A DNA stretch of 64,000 nucleotides from Methylobacterium sp. FF17 (GCF_025813715.1 NZ_CP107532.1:2666001-2730000); one strand, 5' to 3'; positions 1 through 8,703 are shown, counted from the stretch's first letter. Notes: generated by a model not told the origin, from the letters alone. Made by a program: numbers and translations.

Positions 1-93
1 GGAGCGTAGCGCGATCTCGACCGCGCCGACGATGGCCAAGTAACGAGGCCCCTCCGTCCGCTCGACCGCGTCCGTCCATGTCGGCCGAGCCAT
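1..93 (-). CDS. N-terminus of GntR/MocR-type transcriptional regulator (partial, runs off the left edge)
   Basis: An open frame starts at an ATG whose first base is position 93 and continues without a stop to the window edge, giving only 31 residues. The sequence TWTDAVERTEGPRYLAIV resembles the start of MocR/PdxR regulators, in which a tryptophan-containing segment and a G-P-x-Y-L-A motif open the winged-helix DNA-binding domain. It is divergent from the RidA gene and amino-acid transporter, the arrangement expected for a local regulator. Only the first part of the HTH is visible, so the aminotransferase-like half of a MocR protein is assumed and not seen. Confidence 0.5.
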   Translation of the reverse strand, partial: MARPTWTDAVERTEGPRYLAIVGAVEIALRS

Positions 94-103
94 GTCTTCC
101 CCG

Positions 104-216
104 ATTGTCATGGTGATTGTCTCGGTAGCCCCCGACCTGCGCCGGAAATTCCAGCAGCGTGCCACAAGCTTCCACGCGATGGACCGGACAATATCAGCTA
201 GTTTGACCATGACAAT
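104..216. promoter_or_regulatory. Candidate operator: paired ATTGTC repeats between divergent genes
   Basis: The intergenic DNA holds ATTGTC at 104-109 and 116-121 and its complement GACAAT at 187-192 and 211-216. The outer copies extend to a perfect 11-bp inverted repeat, ATTGTCATGGT (104-114) and ACCATGACAAT (206-216). Directly repeated sites like these are typical of MocR-type regulators, and the flanking partial gene looks like one. Binding is inferred. Confidence 0.45.
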
Positions 217-278
217 GCGGCGCACCGAGGTGGGCCAAGACGTGTCCTGCATGCTGGACCTGCGCCAGGGAGATCACG

Positions 279-713
279 GTGCCCAACTCCGAAACGACGT
301 CATCGGCCGCGCTCTTCCACATGATCGCCGGCGGCCCGACGCCGGTGGCGCCCTTCAGCCATGCGGTCGAGATCGACGGCATGGTCTTCGTCACGGGTCA
401 GATGCCCGACACGCCGCAGAGCCCTGGCGTCCTGCCGGACGGCATCGAGGCGCAGACGCGCCATGTGATGTCCAATCTCGAAGCGGTGCTGGCGGGACTC
501 GGACTGGGCTTCGAGCATGTCGTCGTCGCGCGCGCGTTCCTCACGGAATTCCAACGCGACTACGCCGCGTTCAACACGACCTACAAGGCGTACTTTCCGC
601 CTGATCGGCTGCCGGCGCGCACCTGCATCGGCGTGACGGGGCTCGCCTATGACGCGCTCGTCGAGATCGACCTCATCGCCCATCGCAGCGCGGCGACAGC
701 GCCGAAGCCCTGA
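279..713 (+). CDS. RidA/YjgF/Rut-family protein
   Basis: The 144-residue product matches the RidA family, which hydrolyses reactive enamine/imine intermediates made by PLP enzymes. Recognisable features are the N-terminal P-V-A-P-F-S-H segment, the F-V-T-G-Q strand near residue 38, and the C-terminal P-A-R-T-C-I-G-V block that carries the family arginine. The length is close to the usual 120-150 residues. The start is a GTG at 279 preceded by an AGGGAGA ribosome site at the right distance. It sits 80 bp upstream of an amino-acid ABC transporter, which suggests a role with the imported amino acid. The exact substrate cannot be read from the sequence. Confidence 0.85.
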   Translation: MPNSETTSSAALFHMIAGGPTPVAPFSHAVEIDGMVFVTGQMPDTPQSPGVLPDGIEAQTRHVMSNLEAVLAGLGLGFEHVVVARAFLTEFQRDYAAFNTTYKAYFPPDRLPARTCIGVTGLAYDALVEIDLIAHRSAATAPKP

Positions 714-793
714 ACATCGTTCGCCGAGACGGGGAACCATCTCGGCGGCGGAGGAGGCGGCACGGTCACCATCGAGAGCAGAAGGATTGAACG

Positions 794-1624
794 ATGTCTT
801 TCGTTTTGGGCAAGGTCCTCGGGATGGTCGCGGTGGTCGGCGCCATCCTGAACAACGGCACATCACACGCTCTTGCGGCGAGCCTGGACGAGATCAAGAC
901 CAAAGGAACCCTGATCGTCGCGACCGAGGACAGCTACAAGCCGTTCGAATTTGTCGAGAATGGCAAGCCGATGGGCCTCGATCACGAGCTTCTGGCGCTT
1001 TTGCGCAAGGAGGCGCCGTTCAAGATCGTTCAGCAGATCATCCCCTGGACGGGGCTCCTGGCCGGCGTCGCGACCGGCAAATACGACGTGGCACTGACCG
1101 CCGCCGTGATCACACCGGAGCGCGTCCAGAGCCTCGCCTTCACGATGCCCATCGCGGATGCCACCCAGTATTACGCGGTTCGCGCCGATGAGACTCGGAT
1201 CAAGGGCGTGGCGGACTTGGCGGGCAAGACCGTCGGCGTGCAGTCCGGCGGTGCGTCCTATGCGGCGCTGGCCGATCTCGAACCCACGCTCGCCAAGGCG
1301 GGCGGGAAACTCGGGAAGGTGGTTCAGTACACGTCCCTGCCGGAAGCCTACCAGGACCTCGCCAACGGACGGCTCGATTACGTGATCAACGGCGTCGTGA
1401 ACCTCGTCAGTCTGACGAAGGACCAGCCGAAGCGCTTCAAGATGGGTGAAGCGGTCGGCGCGCCGACCTATGCGGCCTGGGCCGTGGCCAAGGGCAACGA
1501 CAGCCTTCTCGCCTACCTCGACGCGTTCATGGCGAAGGTGCGGGCGAGCGGGGAGCTCTATGCCCTGCAGGAGAAGTGGCTGGGCCGCGCCTTCAAGGAC
1601 ATGCCGGCCACGCCGACGAAGTAG
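794..1624 (+). CDS. Amino-acid ABC transporter substrate-binding protein
   Basis: A 276-residue periplasmic binding protein of the polar amino-acid family (SBP_bac_3). A hydrophobic signal sequence of about 29 residues ends near A-L-A-A. The mature part opens with the typical K-G-T-L-I-V-A-T strand, followed by Y-K-P-F-E-F, the G-L-D-H-E helix, and later the L-A-G-K-T-V-G-V-Q-S-G hinge motif. AGAAGGA lies just upstream of the ATG. It is the first gene of a four-gene transporter operon running to 3732. The ligand is probably a polar or basic amino acid or a related metabolite, but specificity cannot be assigned. Confidence 0.9.
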   Translation: MSFVLGKVLGMVAVVGAILNNGTSHALAASLDEIKTKGTLIVATEDSYKPFEFVENGKPMGLDHELLALLRKEAPFKIVQQIIPWTGLLAGVATGKYDVALTAAVITPERVQSLAFTMPIADATQYYAVRADETRIKGVADLAGKTVGVQSGGASYAALADLEPTLAKAGGKLGKVVQYTSLPEAYQDLANGRLDYVINGVVNLVSLTKDQPKRFKMGEAVGAPTYAAWAVAKGNDSLLAYLDAFMAKVRASGELYALQEKWLGRAFKDMPATPTK

Positions 1625-1665
1625 CGAAGCCTTTGGCGGCCCTCTGACAACGGAAGCAAGCGGTC

Positions 1666-2319
1666 ATGACGGGGCCAGCGATCCGGACGATCCTCGACGG
1701 CGCGGTGGTCACCGCGGCGCTCGCGGCGATCAGCATCCTGCTCAGCATGCCCCTGGGCCTGCTCCTCGCTCTTCTGCGCTGGCGCCGGATCCCGGTGCTC
1801 GCGGGCGTGCTGGCCGACTTCGTGAGCGTCGTCCGCGCGACGCCCTTCGTGACGCTCGTCCTCTTCGTGTTCTTCATCCTTCCCGCGACCGGCATCGAAC
1901 TGGAGCCGGTTCCTGCGGCCATCGTGGCGCTGACGATGAACACGGCGGCATTCAGCAGCGAGATCTGGCGGGCCGCCCTCCAGACTTTCCCCCGCGACCA
2001 ACGCGAGGCCGCGAGCGCGTTCGGCATGTCCGAGTGGAAGATCCTGACCCGCATCGTCTTCCCCCAGATCTGGCGGGCCAACCTTGGCCCGTTGGTCAGC
2101 GAGGTCACGATCCTGCTCAAGTGCACCCCGGCCGTAGCGATCATCGGCGTCGTCGAGATCACCCGCGCAGCCGGCCGGGTCGGCGCCGAGACCTACGAGC
2201 CGCTGCCGCCCTTCCTCGTCGCGACACTCATCTACACGGTGCTGATCGCAGCGGTCGTGCGGGGCCAGCGTGTCATCGAGCGCAGGATCGCCAGGCGTTT
2301 CGGACTGAGGCAAGCATGA
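1666..2319 (+). CDS. Amino-acid ABC transporter permease, first subunit
   Basis: A 217-residue inner-membrane permease of the HisM/GlnP type with about five hydrophobic segments. The EAA loop that docks with the ATPase is visible around residues 107-126 (REAASAFGMSEWKILTRIVF-like). It lies 41 bp after the binding protein and overlaps the next permease by four bases (ATGA), so the two subunits are probably translationally coupled and form a heterodimer. Confidence 0.9.
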   Translation: MTGPAIRTILDGAVVTAALAAISILLSMPLGLLLALLRWRRIPVLAGVLADFVSVVRATPFVTLVLFVFFILPATGIELEPVPAAIVALTMNTAAFSSEIWRAALQTFPRDQREAASAFGMSEWKILTRIVFPQIWRANLGPLVSEVTILLKCTPAVAIIGVVEITRAAGRVGAETYEPLPPFLVATLIYTVLIAAVVRGQRVIERRIARRFGLRQA

Positions 2320-2972
2320 ACGGGCTGCTGGTCGTCTGGGAGAGCCGGGACGTCTTCCTGTGGGGGGCTGCCAATACCTTATCGCTGGTGCTGGGATGCC
2401 TGCTGCTCAGCATCCCGCTCGGCATTCTCGGCGCCATCCTCCTCACCGAGGCGCCGAAGCCTCTCCGGCGGTTGATGGCGGAAATCGTCGATCTGCTGCG
2501 GTGCGTGCCGTTCCTGCTGCTGGCCTACGTGGTCTATTACGGCCTGCCCGAACTCGGGCTCAGGCTCACCTCATGGTGGGCGGGCTTGGCCTCGCTGACG
2601 GTCTACACCACCGCCTATCTCGTGGAGATCTTTCGGGCCGCGTTCCTCGCCGTCGCCAGGGACAACATCGAGGCCGCCCACGCCTTCGGCCTGTCCCGCA
2701 GCCTGCTCTACCGGCGCATCATCCTGCCCCAGGTCGCCATCACGGCCGCTCCGGTGATCGGGAATCAGATCATCACGACGATCCGGGACAGTGCCCTGCT
2801 CATGATCATCACGGTGCAGGAACTGACCTTCGCCGCGAATTTCGTCAGCGCGAACCACTTTTCACCATTAGCGCCGTTCGCCGCTGCGGTCGGCCTCTAC
2901 CTCCTCATGTCGTTCGTGGTCGAGGAGGGCGTGCGCCGCATGGAGAGTGTGAGGAGGGTGCGTTATGGCTGA
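2316..2972 (+). CDS. Amino-acid ABC transporter permease, second subunit
   Basis: A 218-residue permease paralogous to the preceding gene. It carries the family EAA loop (IEAAHAFGLSRSLLYRRII) near residues 119-137 and several membrane spans. The ATG at 2316 overlaps the upstream stop, which favours it over the far longer open frame that begins at 1446. Its 3' end overlaps the ATPase gene start at 2965 by eight bases. It pairs with the first permease in the membrane channel. Confidence 0.9.
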   Translation: MNGLLVVWESRDVFLWGAANTLSLVLGCLLLSIPLGILGAILLTEAPKPLRRLMAEIVDLLRCVPFLLLAYVVYYGLPELGLRLTSWWAGLASLTVYTTAYLVEIFRAAFLAVARDNIEAAHAFGLSRSLLYRRIILPQVAITAAPVIGNQIITTIRDSALLMIITVQELTFAANFVSANHFSPLAPFAAAVGLYLLMSFVVEEGVRRMESVRRVRYG

Positions 2973-3732
2973 AACCGACGATGCGATCTCGGTGCGGGGC
3001 GTATGCAAGGATTTCGATGGATTCGAGGTCCTGCGCGACATCGATCTCGACATCGCTCCTGGCACGACGACCTGTATTCTCGGGCCGAGCGGCTCGGGCA
3101 AGTCGACCCTCCTGCGCTGCCTGAACTGGCTTGAGGAGCCGAGCGCAGGCTCGGTCCTGATCCACGGCGAGCCCATCGGCCGGAAGGGGACGGGGGCGAC
3201 CGCACGGCCCATGGCCCGGCGCGAACTCGCCGCCGCGCGAACCCGCATCGCCATGGTGTTCCAGCACTTCGCACTCTGGCCGCACCTGACCGTCCTCGGC
3301 AACGTCATCGAGGCACCGATCCACGTTCTCGGACGCCCCAGGCGGGACGTCGAGGAGGAAGGCCGCGCGATCCTGGCTCGCGTCGGGCTCGCCGAGAAGG
3401 CCGACGCCTATCCGCACACGTTGTCCGGTGGTCAGAAGCAGCGCGTTGCGATCAGCCGCGCGCTTGCCATGAGGCCGAAGGTCATCCTCTTCGACGAGCC
3501 GACCAGCGCCCTCGATCCCGAGATGGTCGGGGAGGTGCTCGGCGTCATTCGGGAACTCGCGAAAGAGGGACTGACCATGGTGGTCGTGACCCACGAGATG
3601 AACTTCGCACGCGATGTGGCCGACACGATCGTTTTCATGGAAGGCGGCTGTATCCGGGAGGTCGCGGCGCCACACACATTCTTCACCGATCCGCAATCGG
3701 AACGGGCCAGGCGGTTCCTGACCCGACACTGA
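2965..3732 (+). CDS. Amino-acid ABC transporter ATP-binding protein
   Basis: A 255-residue ATPase of the polar amino-acid (GlnQ/HisP) class. Walker A is GPSGSGKST at about residues 39-47, followed by the family L-R-C-L-N-W-L-E stretch, the Q-loop MVFQHFALWPH, the signature LSGGQKQR, and Walker B VILFDEPTSALDPE. It supplies energy to the two permeases encoded directly upstream, with overlapping reading frames, and ends the operon. Confidence 0.95.
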   Translation: MAETDDAISVRGVCKDFDGFEVLRDIDLDIAPGTTTCILGPSGSGKSTLLRCLNWLEEPSAGSVLIHGEPIGRKGTGATARPMARRELAAARTRIAMVFQHFALWPHLTVLGNVIEAPIHVLGRPRRDVEEEGRAILARVGLAEKADAYPHTLSGGQKQRVAISRALAMRPKVILFDEPTSALDPEMVGEVLGVIRELAKEGLTMVVVTHEMNFARDVADTIVFMEGGCIREVAAPHTFFTDPQSERARRFLTRH

Positions 3733-3981
3733 CCGCCGGTCTTGCAACGCGTCCGGTCGTTCGCGGACGTGGAGGGTAGCGTCCGCCTTCGAAGGCCCGA
3801 TGGAACGAGCGTGACGACCATTTTTGGGTCGGAGGCGGAATGTCCGCTTCAAGGCGACGGGTTCGGGTCGGTTCACCACCCAATCCGGTCTTCGACGCGT
3901 GTCAGCCCATTGTCGGACGGTGGGCATTTTCAGGAAGGCGCCGCGCTTTCACGGATACGGCCACGTGCCTACATAGTCCTC

Positions 3982-4668
3982 GTGCCCGTCCTCCTCGCGC
4001 TTGGCGCCGCCCTCCTGTTCGGTCTGGTGTTCGGCCCCCAGTGGTGGGTGCGCCGGGCGATGCAGCAACACGCCGCCGAGCGGCCGGACTTGCCCGGGAC
4101 CGGCGGCGAGCTCGCCCGCCATCTGCTCGACATGGCGCGGCTAGAGCACGTCCTCGTCGAGATCGCGCCCGCCGACCACTACGATCCGGTCGCGAACGTC
4201 GTGCGGCTGTCGCCGGGGAATCATGACGGCCGCTCGATCACGGCGGTCGCGGTCGCGGCGCACGAGGTCGCCCACGCACTCCAGCACGCGGCGGGGGACC
4301 GGCTTTTCGCGGCGCGGGTGAGGTTCGCTCCGGTGGTGCAGGGCTTCGAGTTCGCCGCGGCCCTGGTGACGATGACCGCGCCCGTGGTGCTCGTCTTCGT
4401 CCATTCGCCTGCCCTGCTCGTCGTGCAGGTGGGTATCGGCATCGCGCTCCTCGGCGTTCGCGTCCTGTTCCACTTCCTGACGCTGCCCGTCGAACTCGAT
4501 GCGAGCTTCCGCCGGGCCCTGCCCATCCTAGAGACGGGTCGCTACCTCGACGAAGGCGACATGCCCGGCGCCCACACCGTCCTGCGCGCCGCCGCCCTGA
4601 CGTACGTGGCTTCGTCCCTGGTGGCGCTCGTGAACATTGCCCGCTTTCGACGACTCCTGCCGTTCTGA
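3982..4668 (+). CDS. YugP-type membrane zinc metallopeptidase
   Basis: The product carries the zinc-binding motif HEVAHALQHA near residue 94, an N-terminal membrane span, two further hydrophobic segments after the motif, and the family block L-P-V-E-L-D-A-S-F-R-R-A. This matches the YugP/Zn_peptidase_2 group of membrane-bound zinc proteases of poorly known function. The open frame extends back to 3742, but the upstream part is not family-like, so a GTG at 3982, just before the first membrane span, is proposed. No clear ribosome site is visible, and the start is uncertain. The gene stands alone after the ABC operon. Confidence 0.75.
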   Translation: MPVLLALGAALLFGLVFGPQWWVRRAMQQHAAERPDLPGTGGELARHLLDMARLEHVLVEIAPADHYDPVANVVRLSPGNHDGRSITAVAVAAHEVAHALQHAAGDRLFAARVRFAPVVQGFEFAAALVTMTAPVVLVFVHSPALLVVQVGIGIALLGVRVLFHFLTLPVELDASFRRALPILETGRYLDEGDMPGAHTVLRAAALTYVASSLVALVNIARFRRLLPF

Positions 4669-4986
4669 AACGTCCAACGCGAGCGCCCGGTTTTCAGCAC
4701 CGATAAGCTGCGATCGGACCATCTCTTCCCAGGCCTGAGCCAGCCATCCCGGTGGTTGCTCTGCGCCAGGAGCGGACAGCAACGCACCGCCTGGCAGGGG
4801 AAATCGGTTCGCAGGTCGGCGACCATCCGGTGCCGCCCCCTTCGCGAAGCTGTGAACGTCCGCATGCAGGCCGCCCGGTAAGACAGAGGCCTGCGACCGG
4901 GTCGGGTGGAAAGCGGGCCTTGCCGCCGGGTCCGTGAGCGGACGTTCCCCCTTCGAACCAACCCGGCTGCTGCTGCGCCAAACGCA
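4669..4986. other. Gap without a supported gene
   Basis: About 320 bases between the metallopeptidase and the HxlR gene, which are convergent. Short open frames exist in several phases but none has a recognisable domain or a good ribosome site. I see no tRNA, repeat or clear terminator here. Confidence 0.5.
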
Positions 4987-5373
4987 TCAGCCGGCGACGT
5001 CCGCGCACGCGGCGCCCATGGCCACCCGGCGGGCGAGGGCCCAGTCGATCAGTGCTTCGATGGATGGCCCGAGCGCAACGCCCATCGCGCTGAGCGCATA
5101 CTCAACCTTCGGCGGCACCTGAGGGTAGACCGTCCGGGTGACGATGCCGTCCTTCTCCAGCTCCTTGAGCTGTTGGATCAGCATCTTCTGGTTCACACCC
5201 TCGATCCGCTTCTCCAGCTGCGAGAACCGTAGCGGCACCTTCGCGGCGAAGAGCTGGACGATGATGACGATCTTCCACTTGCCCTCCAGAACCCGCAGGG
5301 TCTCGCTGGTCGCCGCTGCCCAGACGAGCTGCTGCTTCGGGTCCTCGCAAAACCAATCCCGCGCCGGTGCCAT
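4987..5373 (-). CDS. HxlR-family transcriptional regulator
   Basis: A 128-residue winged-helix protein with the HxlR layout. A W-K-I-V-I-I-V-Q-L segment in helix 1 is followed by L-R-F-S-Q-L-E-K-R-I-E-G-V-N-Q-K-M-L recognition-helix sequence, Q-Q-L-K-E-L-E-K-D-G-I-V-T-R, and the wing P-P-K-V-E-Y-A-L-S. Members usually sense redox or electrophile stress and control an adjacent oxidoreductase. That fits here: it is divergent from an NADP oxidoreductase at 5479 and a quinone-oxidoreductase-like gene at 6261. It probably represses both through the palindromes between the genes. Confidence 0.88.
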   Translation of the reverse strand: MAPARDWFCEDPKQQLVWAAATSETLRVLEGKWKIVIIVQLFAAKVPLRFSQLEKRIEGVNQKMLIQQLKELEKDGIVTRTVYPQVPPKVEYALSAMGVALGPSIEALIDWALARRVAMGAACADVAG

Positions 5374-5383
5374 ACTTACCTTC

Positions 5384-5440
5384 AGGTGGGCTACCCACCT
5401 TTCGGTAGGTTCTTGCTGGAACCTCTACCTACCCATAGGT
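5384..5440. promoter_or_regulatory. Palindromic operator cluster for the HxlR regulator
   Basis: The divergent region carries a perfect inverted repeat AGGTGGG (5384-5390) / CCCACCT (5394-5400). Next come GGTAGGT (5404-5410) facing ACCTACC (5427-5433), and ACCTA (5427-5431) facing TAGGT (5436-5440). All share an AGGT half-site. Binding by the neighbouring HxlR protein is inferred from position. Confidence 0.55.
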
Positions 5441-5478
5441 CCCGCTGCATCGCAACGGGCGCGGTCAGGGAACAGGGC

Positions 5479-6225
5479 ATGAAGATCGGCATCATCGGCA
5501 TCGGACACATCGGTAAAACCCTGGCCACGACGCTCAGCGCGGCCGGGCACGATGTGAAGGTCGCCAACGCACGCGGCCCGGAAACCATCGGCGCCGACGT
5601 GCTGTCGACGGGCGCCCGCGCGGTGACGGCACAGGACGCAACCGTGGATGTCGACGTTGTCATCCTCTCCATCCCGCTGGCCGGCATTCGAAAGGTTGCC
5701 CCTCTGATCCGGGCGGTTTCCGATAAGACCGTCGTCATCGACACCTCGAACTACTACCCGATGCGCGACGGGACCCTCGACGCCATCGAGGCGGGCCAGG
5801 TCGAGAGCCTGTGGGTCGCCGAGCAACTGGGCCGGCCCATCGTCAAGGCCTGGAACGCCATCGGTTCGGGCTCGCTGGCCGAGAAGGGCTCCCCGTCCGG
5901 TACGCCGGGACGCATTGCCGTTCCCGTTGCGGCCGACCGCGAAGAAGACCGCCGCGTGGGCATGCGCCTGGTGGAGGAAACCGGCTTCGACGCCTTCGAT
6001 GCGGGGTCCCTGGCGGAGTCGTGGCGCCAGCAACCGGGGGCGCCGGGCTACTGCACGGATCTGACGCGGGAAGAAATGCCGGGCGCGCTTGCCGTCGCCG
6101 AGAGGGCTCGCCTGCCGAAGCGGCGCGACCTCGTGGTGGCGGTGGTTCAGGAGCGCGTCGGCGACGGCAAGACCAACCCGGATGCCGCGTTCGGCGTTCG
6201 CGTTGCGCGTGCGATCTGCCGCTGA
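5479..6225 (+). CDS. F420-type NADP oxidoreductase family protein (NAD(P)-binding)
   Basis: A 248-residue protein opening with the Rossmann motif MKIGIIGIGHIGKTLA and the A-G-H-D-V-K-V-A-N strand, followed by a D-V-V-I-L-S-I-P strand and V-V-I-D-T-S-N-Y-Y. This is the NADPH-dependent F420 reductase fold (F420_oxidored), commonly annotated as an NADP oxidoreductase or dinucleotide-binding protein in bacteria that may lack F420. The ATG at 5479 is chosen because the Rossmann strand begins there; the upstream part of the open frame crosses the operator region. It is likely co-regulated with the next gene by the divergent HxlR protein. The physiological substrate is unknown. Confidence 0.85.
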   Translation: MKIGIIGIGHIGKTLATTLSAAGHDVKVANARGPETIGADVLSTGARAVTAQDATVDVDVVILSIPLAGIRKVAPLIRAVSDKTVVIDTSNYYPMRDGTLDAIEAGQVESLWVAEQLGRPIVKAWNAIGSGSLAEKGSPSGTPGRIAVPVAADREEDRRVGMRLVEETGFDAFDAGSLAESWRQQPGAPGYCTDLTREEMPGALAVAERARLPKRRDLVVAVVQERVGDGKTNPDAAFGVRVARAICR

Positions 6226-6260
6226 CGCCTGACCGGCGCACTCACGAAAGGACACGATCG

Positions 6261-7253
6261 ATGACCCGCGTTGTACGCTTTCACGAATACGGTGCCGCAG
6301 ACGTGCTGCGCATCGAGGACATCGAGGTTCCCGGGCCTGCCGCCGACGAGGTGCAGATTGCGGTTCGAGCCATCGGCCTCAACCGTGCGGAGGTGATGTT
6401 CCGCAAGGGCGCCTACCTGCAGGAGGCGAACTTCCCCTCCCAGCTTGGCTATGAAGCCGCCGGTACGGTCAAAGCGACGGGCCGCGACGTGTCCGGGTTC
6501 GCCGTAGGCGACGCCGTCAGCGTCATCCCGACACTCGATATGGCGCGCTGGCCCACCTATGGCGAAGTCATCAACATTCCCGCGCGCTACGTCGTCAAGC
6601 ATCCGGCCGCCCTTTCCTTCGAGAAGGCCGCCGCATCCTGGATGCAGTATGTCACCGCCTGGGGCGCGCTCCTCGATCAGGCGAAACTCACCGCCGGCGA
6701 TTTCGTCATCGTGTCGGCCGCGTCGAGCAGCGTCGGGATCGCGGCGTTCCAGATCGCCCGCAGCGTCGGGGCGACGGTGATCGCGACCACCCGCACGAAC
6801 GCCAAGGCGCAGGCGCTGATCGATGCCGGCGCGCATCACGTGATCGCCACGGACGAGGGCGACCTGGCGGCGCGCGTGAAGGACATCACCGGCGGCAAGG
6901 GGGCCCGCGTGGTGTTCGATCCGATCGGTGGTCCTGCCATCGCGCAGTTTGCCGAAGTCATGGCCGTGGGTGGCATCCTCCTGGAGTATGGCGCCCTGAG
7001 CCCGGACGAGGGGCCATTCCCGCAGTTCGCGGTGCTGGGCAAGTGCCTGACCCTGAAGGGATATCTCTACACCGAGATCGTCAGCGACGATGAGGCGCTT
7101 GCACGTGCGAAGGCCTTCATCCTTGAGGGACTGGAAAGCGGCACGCTCGATCCGCTGGTGTCGCGGACGTTCCCGTTCGACCAGATCCAGGAAGCGACCC
7201 GATTCCTCGAATCCAACGAGCAGATCGGCAAGATCGTCCTGACGCTCGATTGA
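6261..7253 (+). CDS. MDR-family NAD(P)H:quinone oxidoreductase / zinc-independent alcohol dehydrogenase-like protein
   Basis: A 330-residue medium-chain dehydrogenase/reductase. The N-terminal GroES-like part includes G-L-N-R-A-E-V-M-F-R-K-G and L-G-Y-E-A-A-G-T-V. The Rossmann half includes A-S-S-S-V-G-I-A-A-F-Q-I-A, the quinone-reductase variant of the nucleotide loop. The catalytic zinc cysteines of alcohol dehydrogenases are not seen, which favours a quinone or enone reductase. It lies 35 bp after the NADP oxidoreductase and is probably in its operon under HxlR control, consistent with electrophile or quinone detoxification. Confidence 0.85.
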   Translation: MTRVVRFHEYGAADVLRIEDIEVPGPAADEVQIAVRAIGLNRAEVMFRKGAYLQEANFPSQLGYEAAGTVKATGRDVSGFAVGDAVSVIPTLDMARWPTYGEVINIPARYVVKHPAALSFEKAAASWMQYVTAWGALLDQAKLTAGDFVIVSAASSSVGIAAFQIARSVGATVIATTRTNAKAQALIDAGAHHVIATDEGDLAARVKDITGGKGARVVFDPIGGPAIAQFAEVMAVGGILLEYGALSPDEGPFPQFAVLGKCLTLKGYLYTEIVSDDEALARAKAFILEGLESGTLDPLVSRTFPFDQIQEATRFLESNEQIGKIVLTLD

Positions 7254-7263
7254 TGGCGATGAT

Positions 7264-7285
7264 GCCGGACTCTCCAGAGTCCGGC
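7264..7285 (+). terminator. Hairpin after the oxidoreductase operon
   Basis: GCCGGACTCT (7264-7273) and AGAGTCCGGC (7276-7285) form a perfect 10-bp stem 10 bases after the MDR stop codon. No T-run follows, so it may act with Rho or protect the 3' end and may not be a classical intrinsic terminator. Confidence 0.5.
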
Positions 7286-7549
7286 ACCACATCGGTTAAG
7301 GCGTTCGGCTCGCGCACCATCAGCTTGCGGTGCGATCTGCGCAGCAGGGGACGAGCGGAAATACCCCCTTCTCGGCTGCAGATGATTGCCTCACCGAGCA
7401 GCCTGAAAGCGGACCTCCCCAAGGCCCGCGACGGGTCGAGACACCTCCGTCTGCTTTATCGACGAGTTGGGTGAATCTCCGCCGGTCCGCTTCCGTGCAT
7501 CGGAACGACGGCGCGGACACTTGCGCGATAAGGTCCGAAACAAGCGCCG

Positions 7550-8593
7550 TCACTCGGTCGCAAGCGAACGCGTCACCCGCGGCATGACTTCGGTGCCGAG
7601 CAGTGTGATCGAGCGCTGCATGGCATCGGGCTCCTGCATCGCCGAACTCATCTGGAAGGTCAGTCGCGAGATGCCCCCAAGCGCGGCGCCGGCGGCAAGC
7701 ACCTTCGCCGCGACCGTGTCCGGAGCGCCGATCAGGTACGCGCCGTAGGGTCCACACATGGCTTCGAACTGCTCCCGTAGACCCGTGCTCGGCCAGCCCC
7801 GCTCCGCGCCGATCTTGCCGAACAATTGAGCCCAGCCCGGATAGAACGCCTCTTGCGCCTCCCGGTCCGTGTCGGCGACGAACCCGACCGCGTGCACACC
7901 CACCTTCAGGCTCTCCGGCGCATGGCCGGCCTTGCGACCGGCTTCCCGGTAAAGTTCGACCAAGGGACGGAAGCGCGGGAAGCTACCGCCGATGATGGCG
8001 ACCATGAGAGGCAGGCCCAGGGTGCCCGCACGGACGAAGGAGGCTGGGGTCCCGCCGACGCCGATCCAGACCGGGAGCTTGTCCTGGTTCGGGCGTGGGT
8101 AGACACCCTGACCGGTCAGCGGCGGACGAAACCGGCCGCGCCAGGTGACGTGGGTCTGGTCGCGCAACGCCAGGAGCAGGTCGAGCTTCTCGACGAACAG
8201 CGCATCGTAATCCTCGGCCGCGAAACCGAAGAGCGGGTAGGCTTCCCCGAAGGAACCGCGTCCGACCACGATCTCGGCCCGACCCTTGGCGATGAGGTCG
8301 AGGGTTGCGAACTCCTGGAAGACGCGGACGGGGTCTGCGGCGCTGAGGACCGTCACGGCGCTTGTCAGTCGAATGCGGCTCGTACGCGCCGCCGCGGCCG
8401 CGAGAATGATGGCGGGTGCGGAGTCGAGGAATTCCGCCCGATGATGTTCGCCGATGCCGAAAACGTCGAGCTCGGCCCGGTCGGCGCACGCGACCTCGAT
8501 GAGCAGGCGTTCCATCCGTTCCGTTGCCGTGATCGTGCGCCCCGTCTTCGGGTCGGGAAGCGTGACGGCGAAGCTGTCGATGCCGATTTCCAT
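7550..8593 (-). CDS. LLM-class flavin-dependent oxidoreductase (luciferase-like monooxygenase)
   Basis: A 347-residue bacterial-luciferase-like TIM barrel. Typical sequence is visible: I-G-E-H-H-R-A-E-F near residue 47, I-R-L-T-S-A-V-T-V-L-S-A-A-D-P-V-R, the R-A-E-I-V-V-G-R-G-S strand and P-V-W-I-G-V-G-G. It uses FMNH2 or F420 as cosubstrate, and the oxidised substrate cannot be deduced. The ATG at 8593 gives the family N-terminus MEIGIDSF; the longer frame upstream to 8938 is not family-like. It lies upstream of no close partner on its strand. The DoxX gene on the same strand ends 110 bp before its start, so the two may be cotranscribed. Confidence 0.88.
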   Translation of the reverse strand: MEIGIDSFAVTLPDPKTGRTITATERMERLLIEVACADRAELDVFGIGEHHRAEFLDSAPAIILAAAAARTSRIRLTSAVTVLSAADPVRVFQEFATLDLIAKGRAEIVVGRGSFGEAYPLFGFAAEDYDALFVEKLDLLLALRDQTHVTWRGRFRPPLTGQGVYPRPNQDKLPVWIGVGGTPASFVRAGTLGLPLMVAIIGGSFPRFRPLVELYREAGRKAGHAPESLKVGVHAVGFVADTDREAQEAFYPGWAQLFGKIGAERGWPSTGLREQFEAMCGPYGAYLIGAPDTVAAKVLAAGAALGGISRLTFQMSSAMQEPDAMQRSITLLGTEVMPRVTRSLATE

Positions 8594-8703
8594 AACGGAT
8601 GACCTCAGGTGCATGACTGCGGGAACGAGGGGATGGGTGGGGTCACTCATCGTCGAACTGGGAGGCCGTTGACGACGGGCACGACCTCCCGCTTGGCAGG
8701 CGC

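Noticed and set aside
1446..2315. Permease gene starting at 1446 as one 508-residue protein
   Set aside because: The part before 2316 is out of phase with the first permease and is Arg/Pro-rich shadow sequence; ATG 2316 overlaps the upstream stop as expected in this operon.
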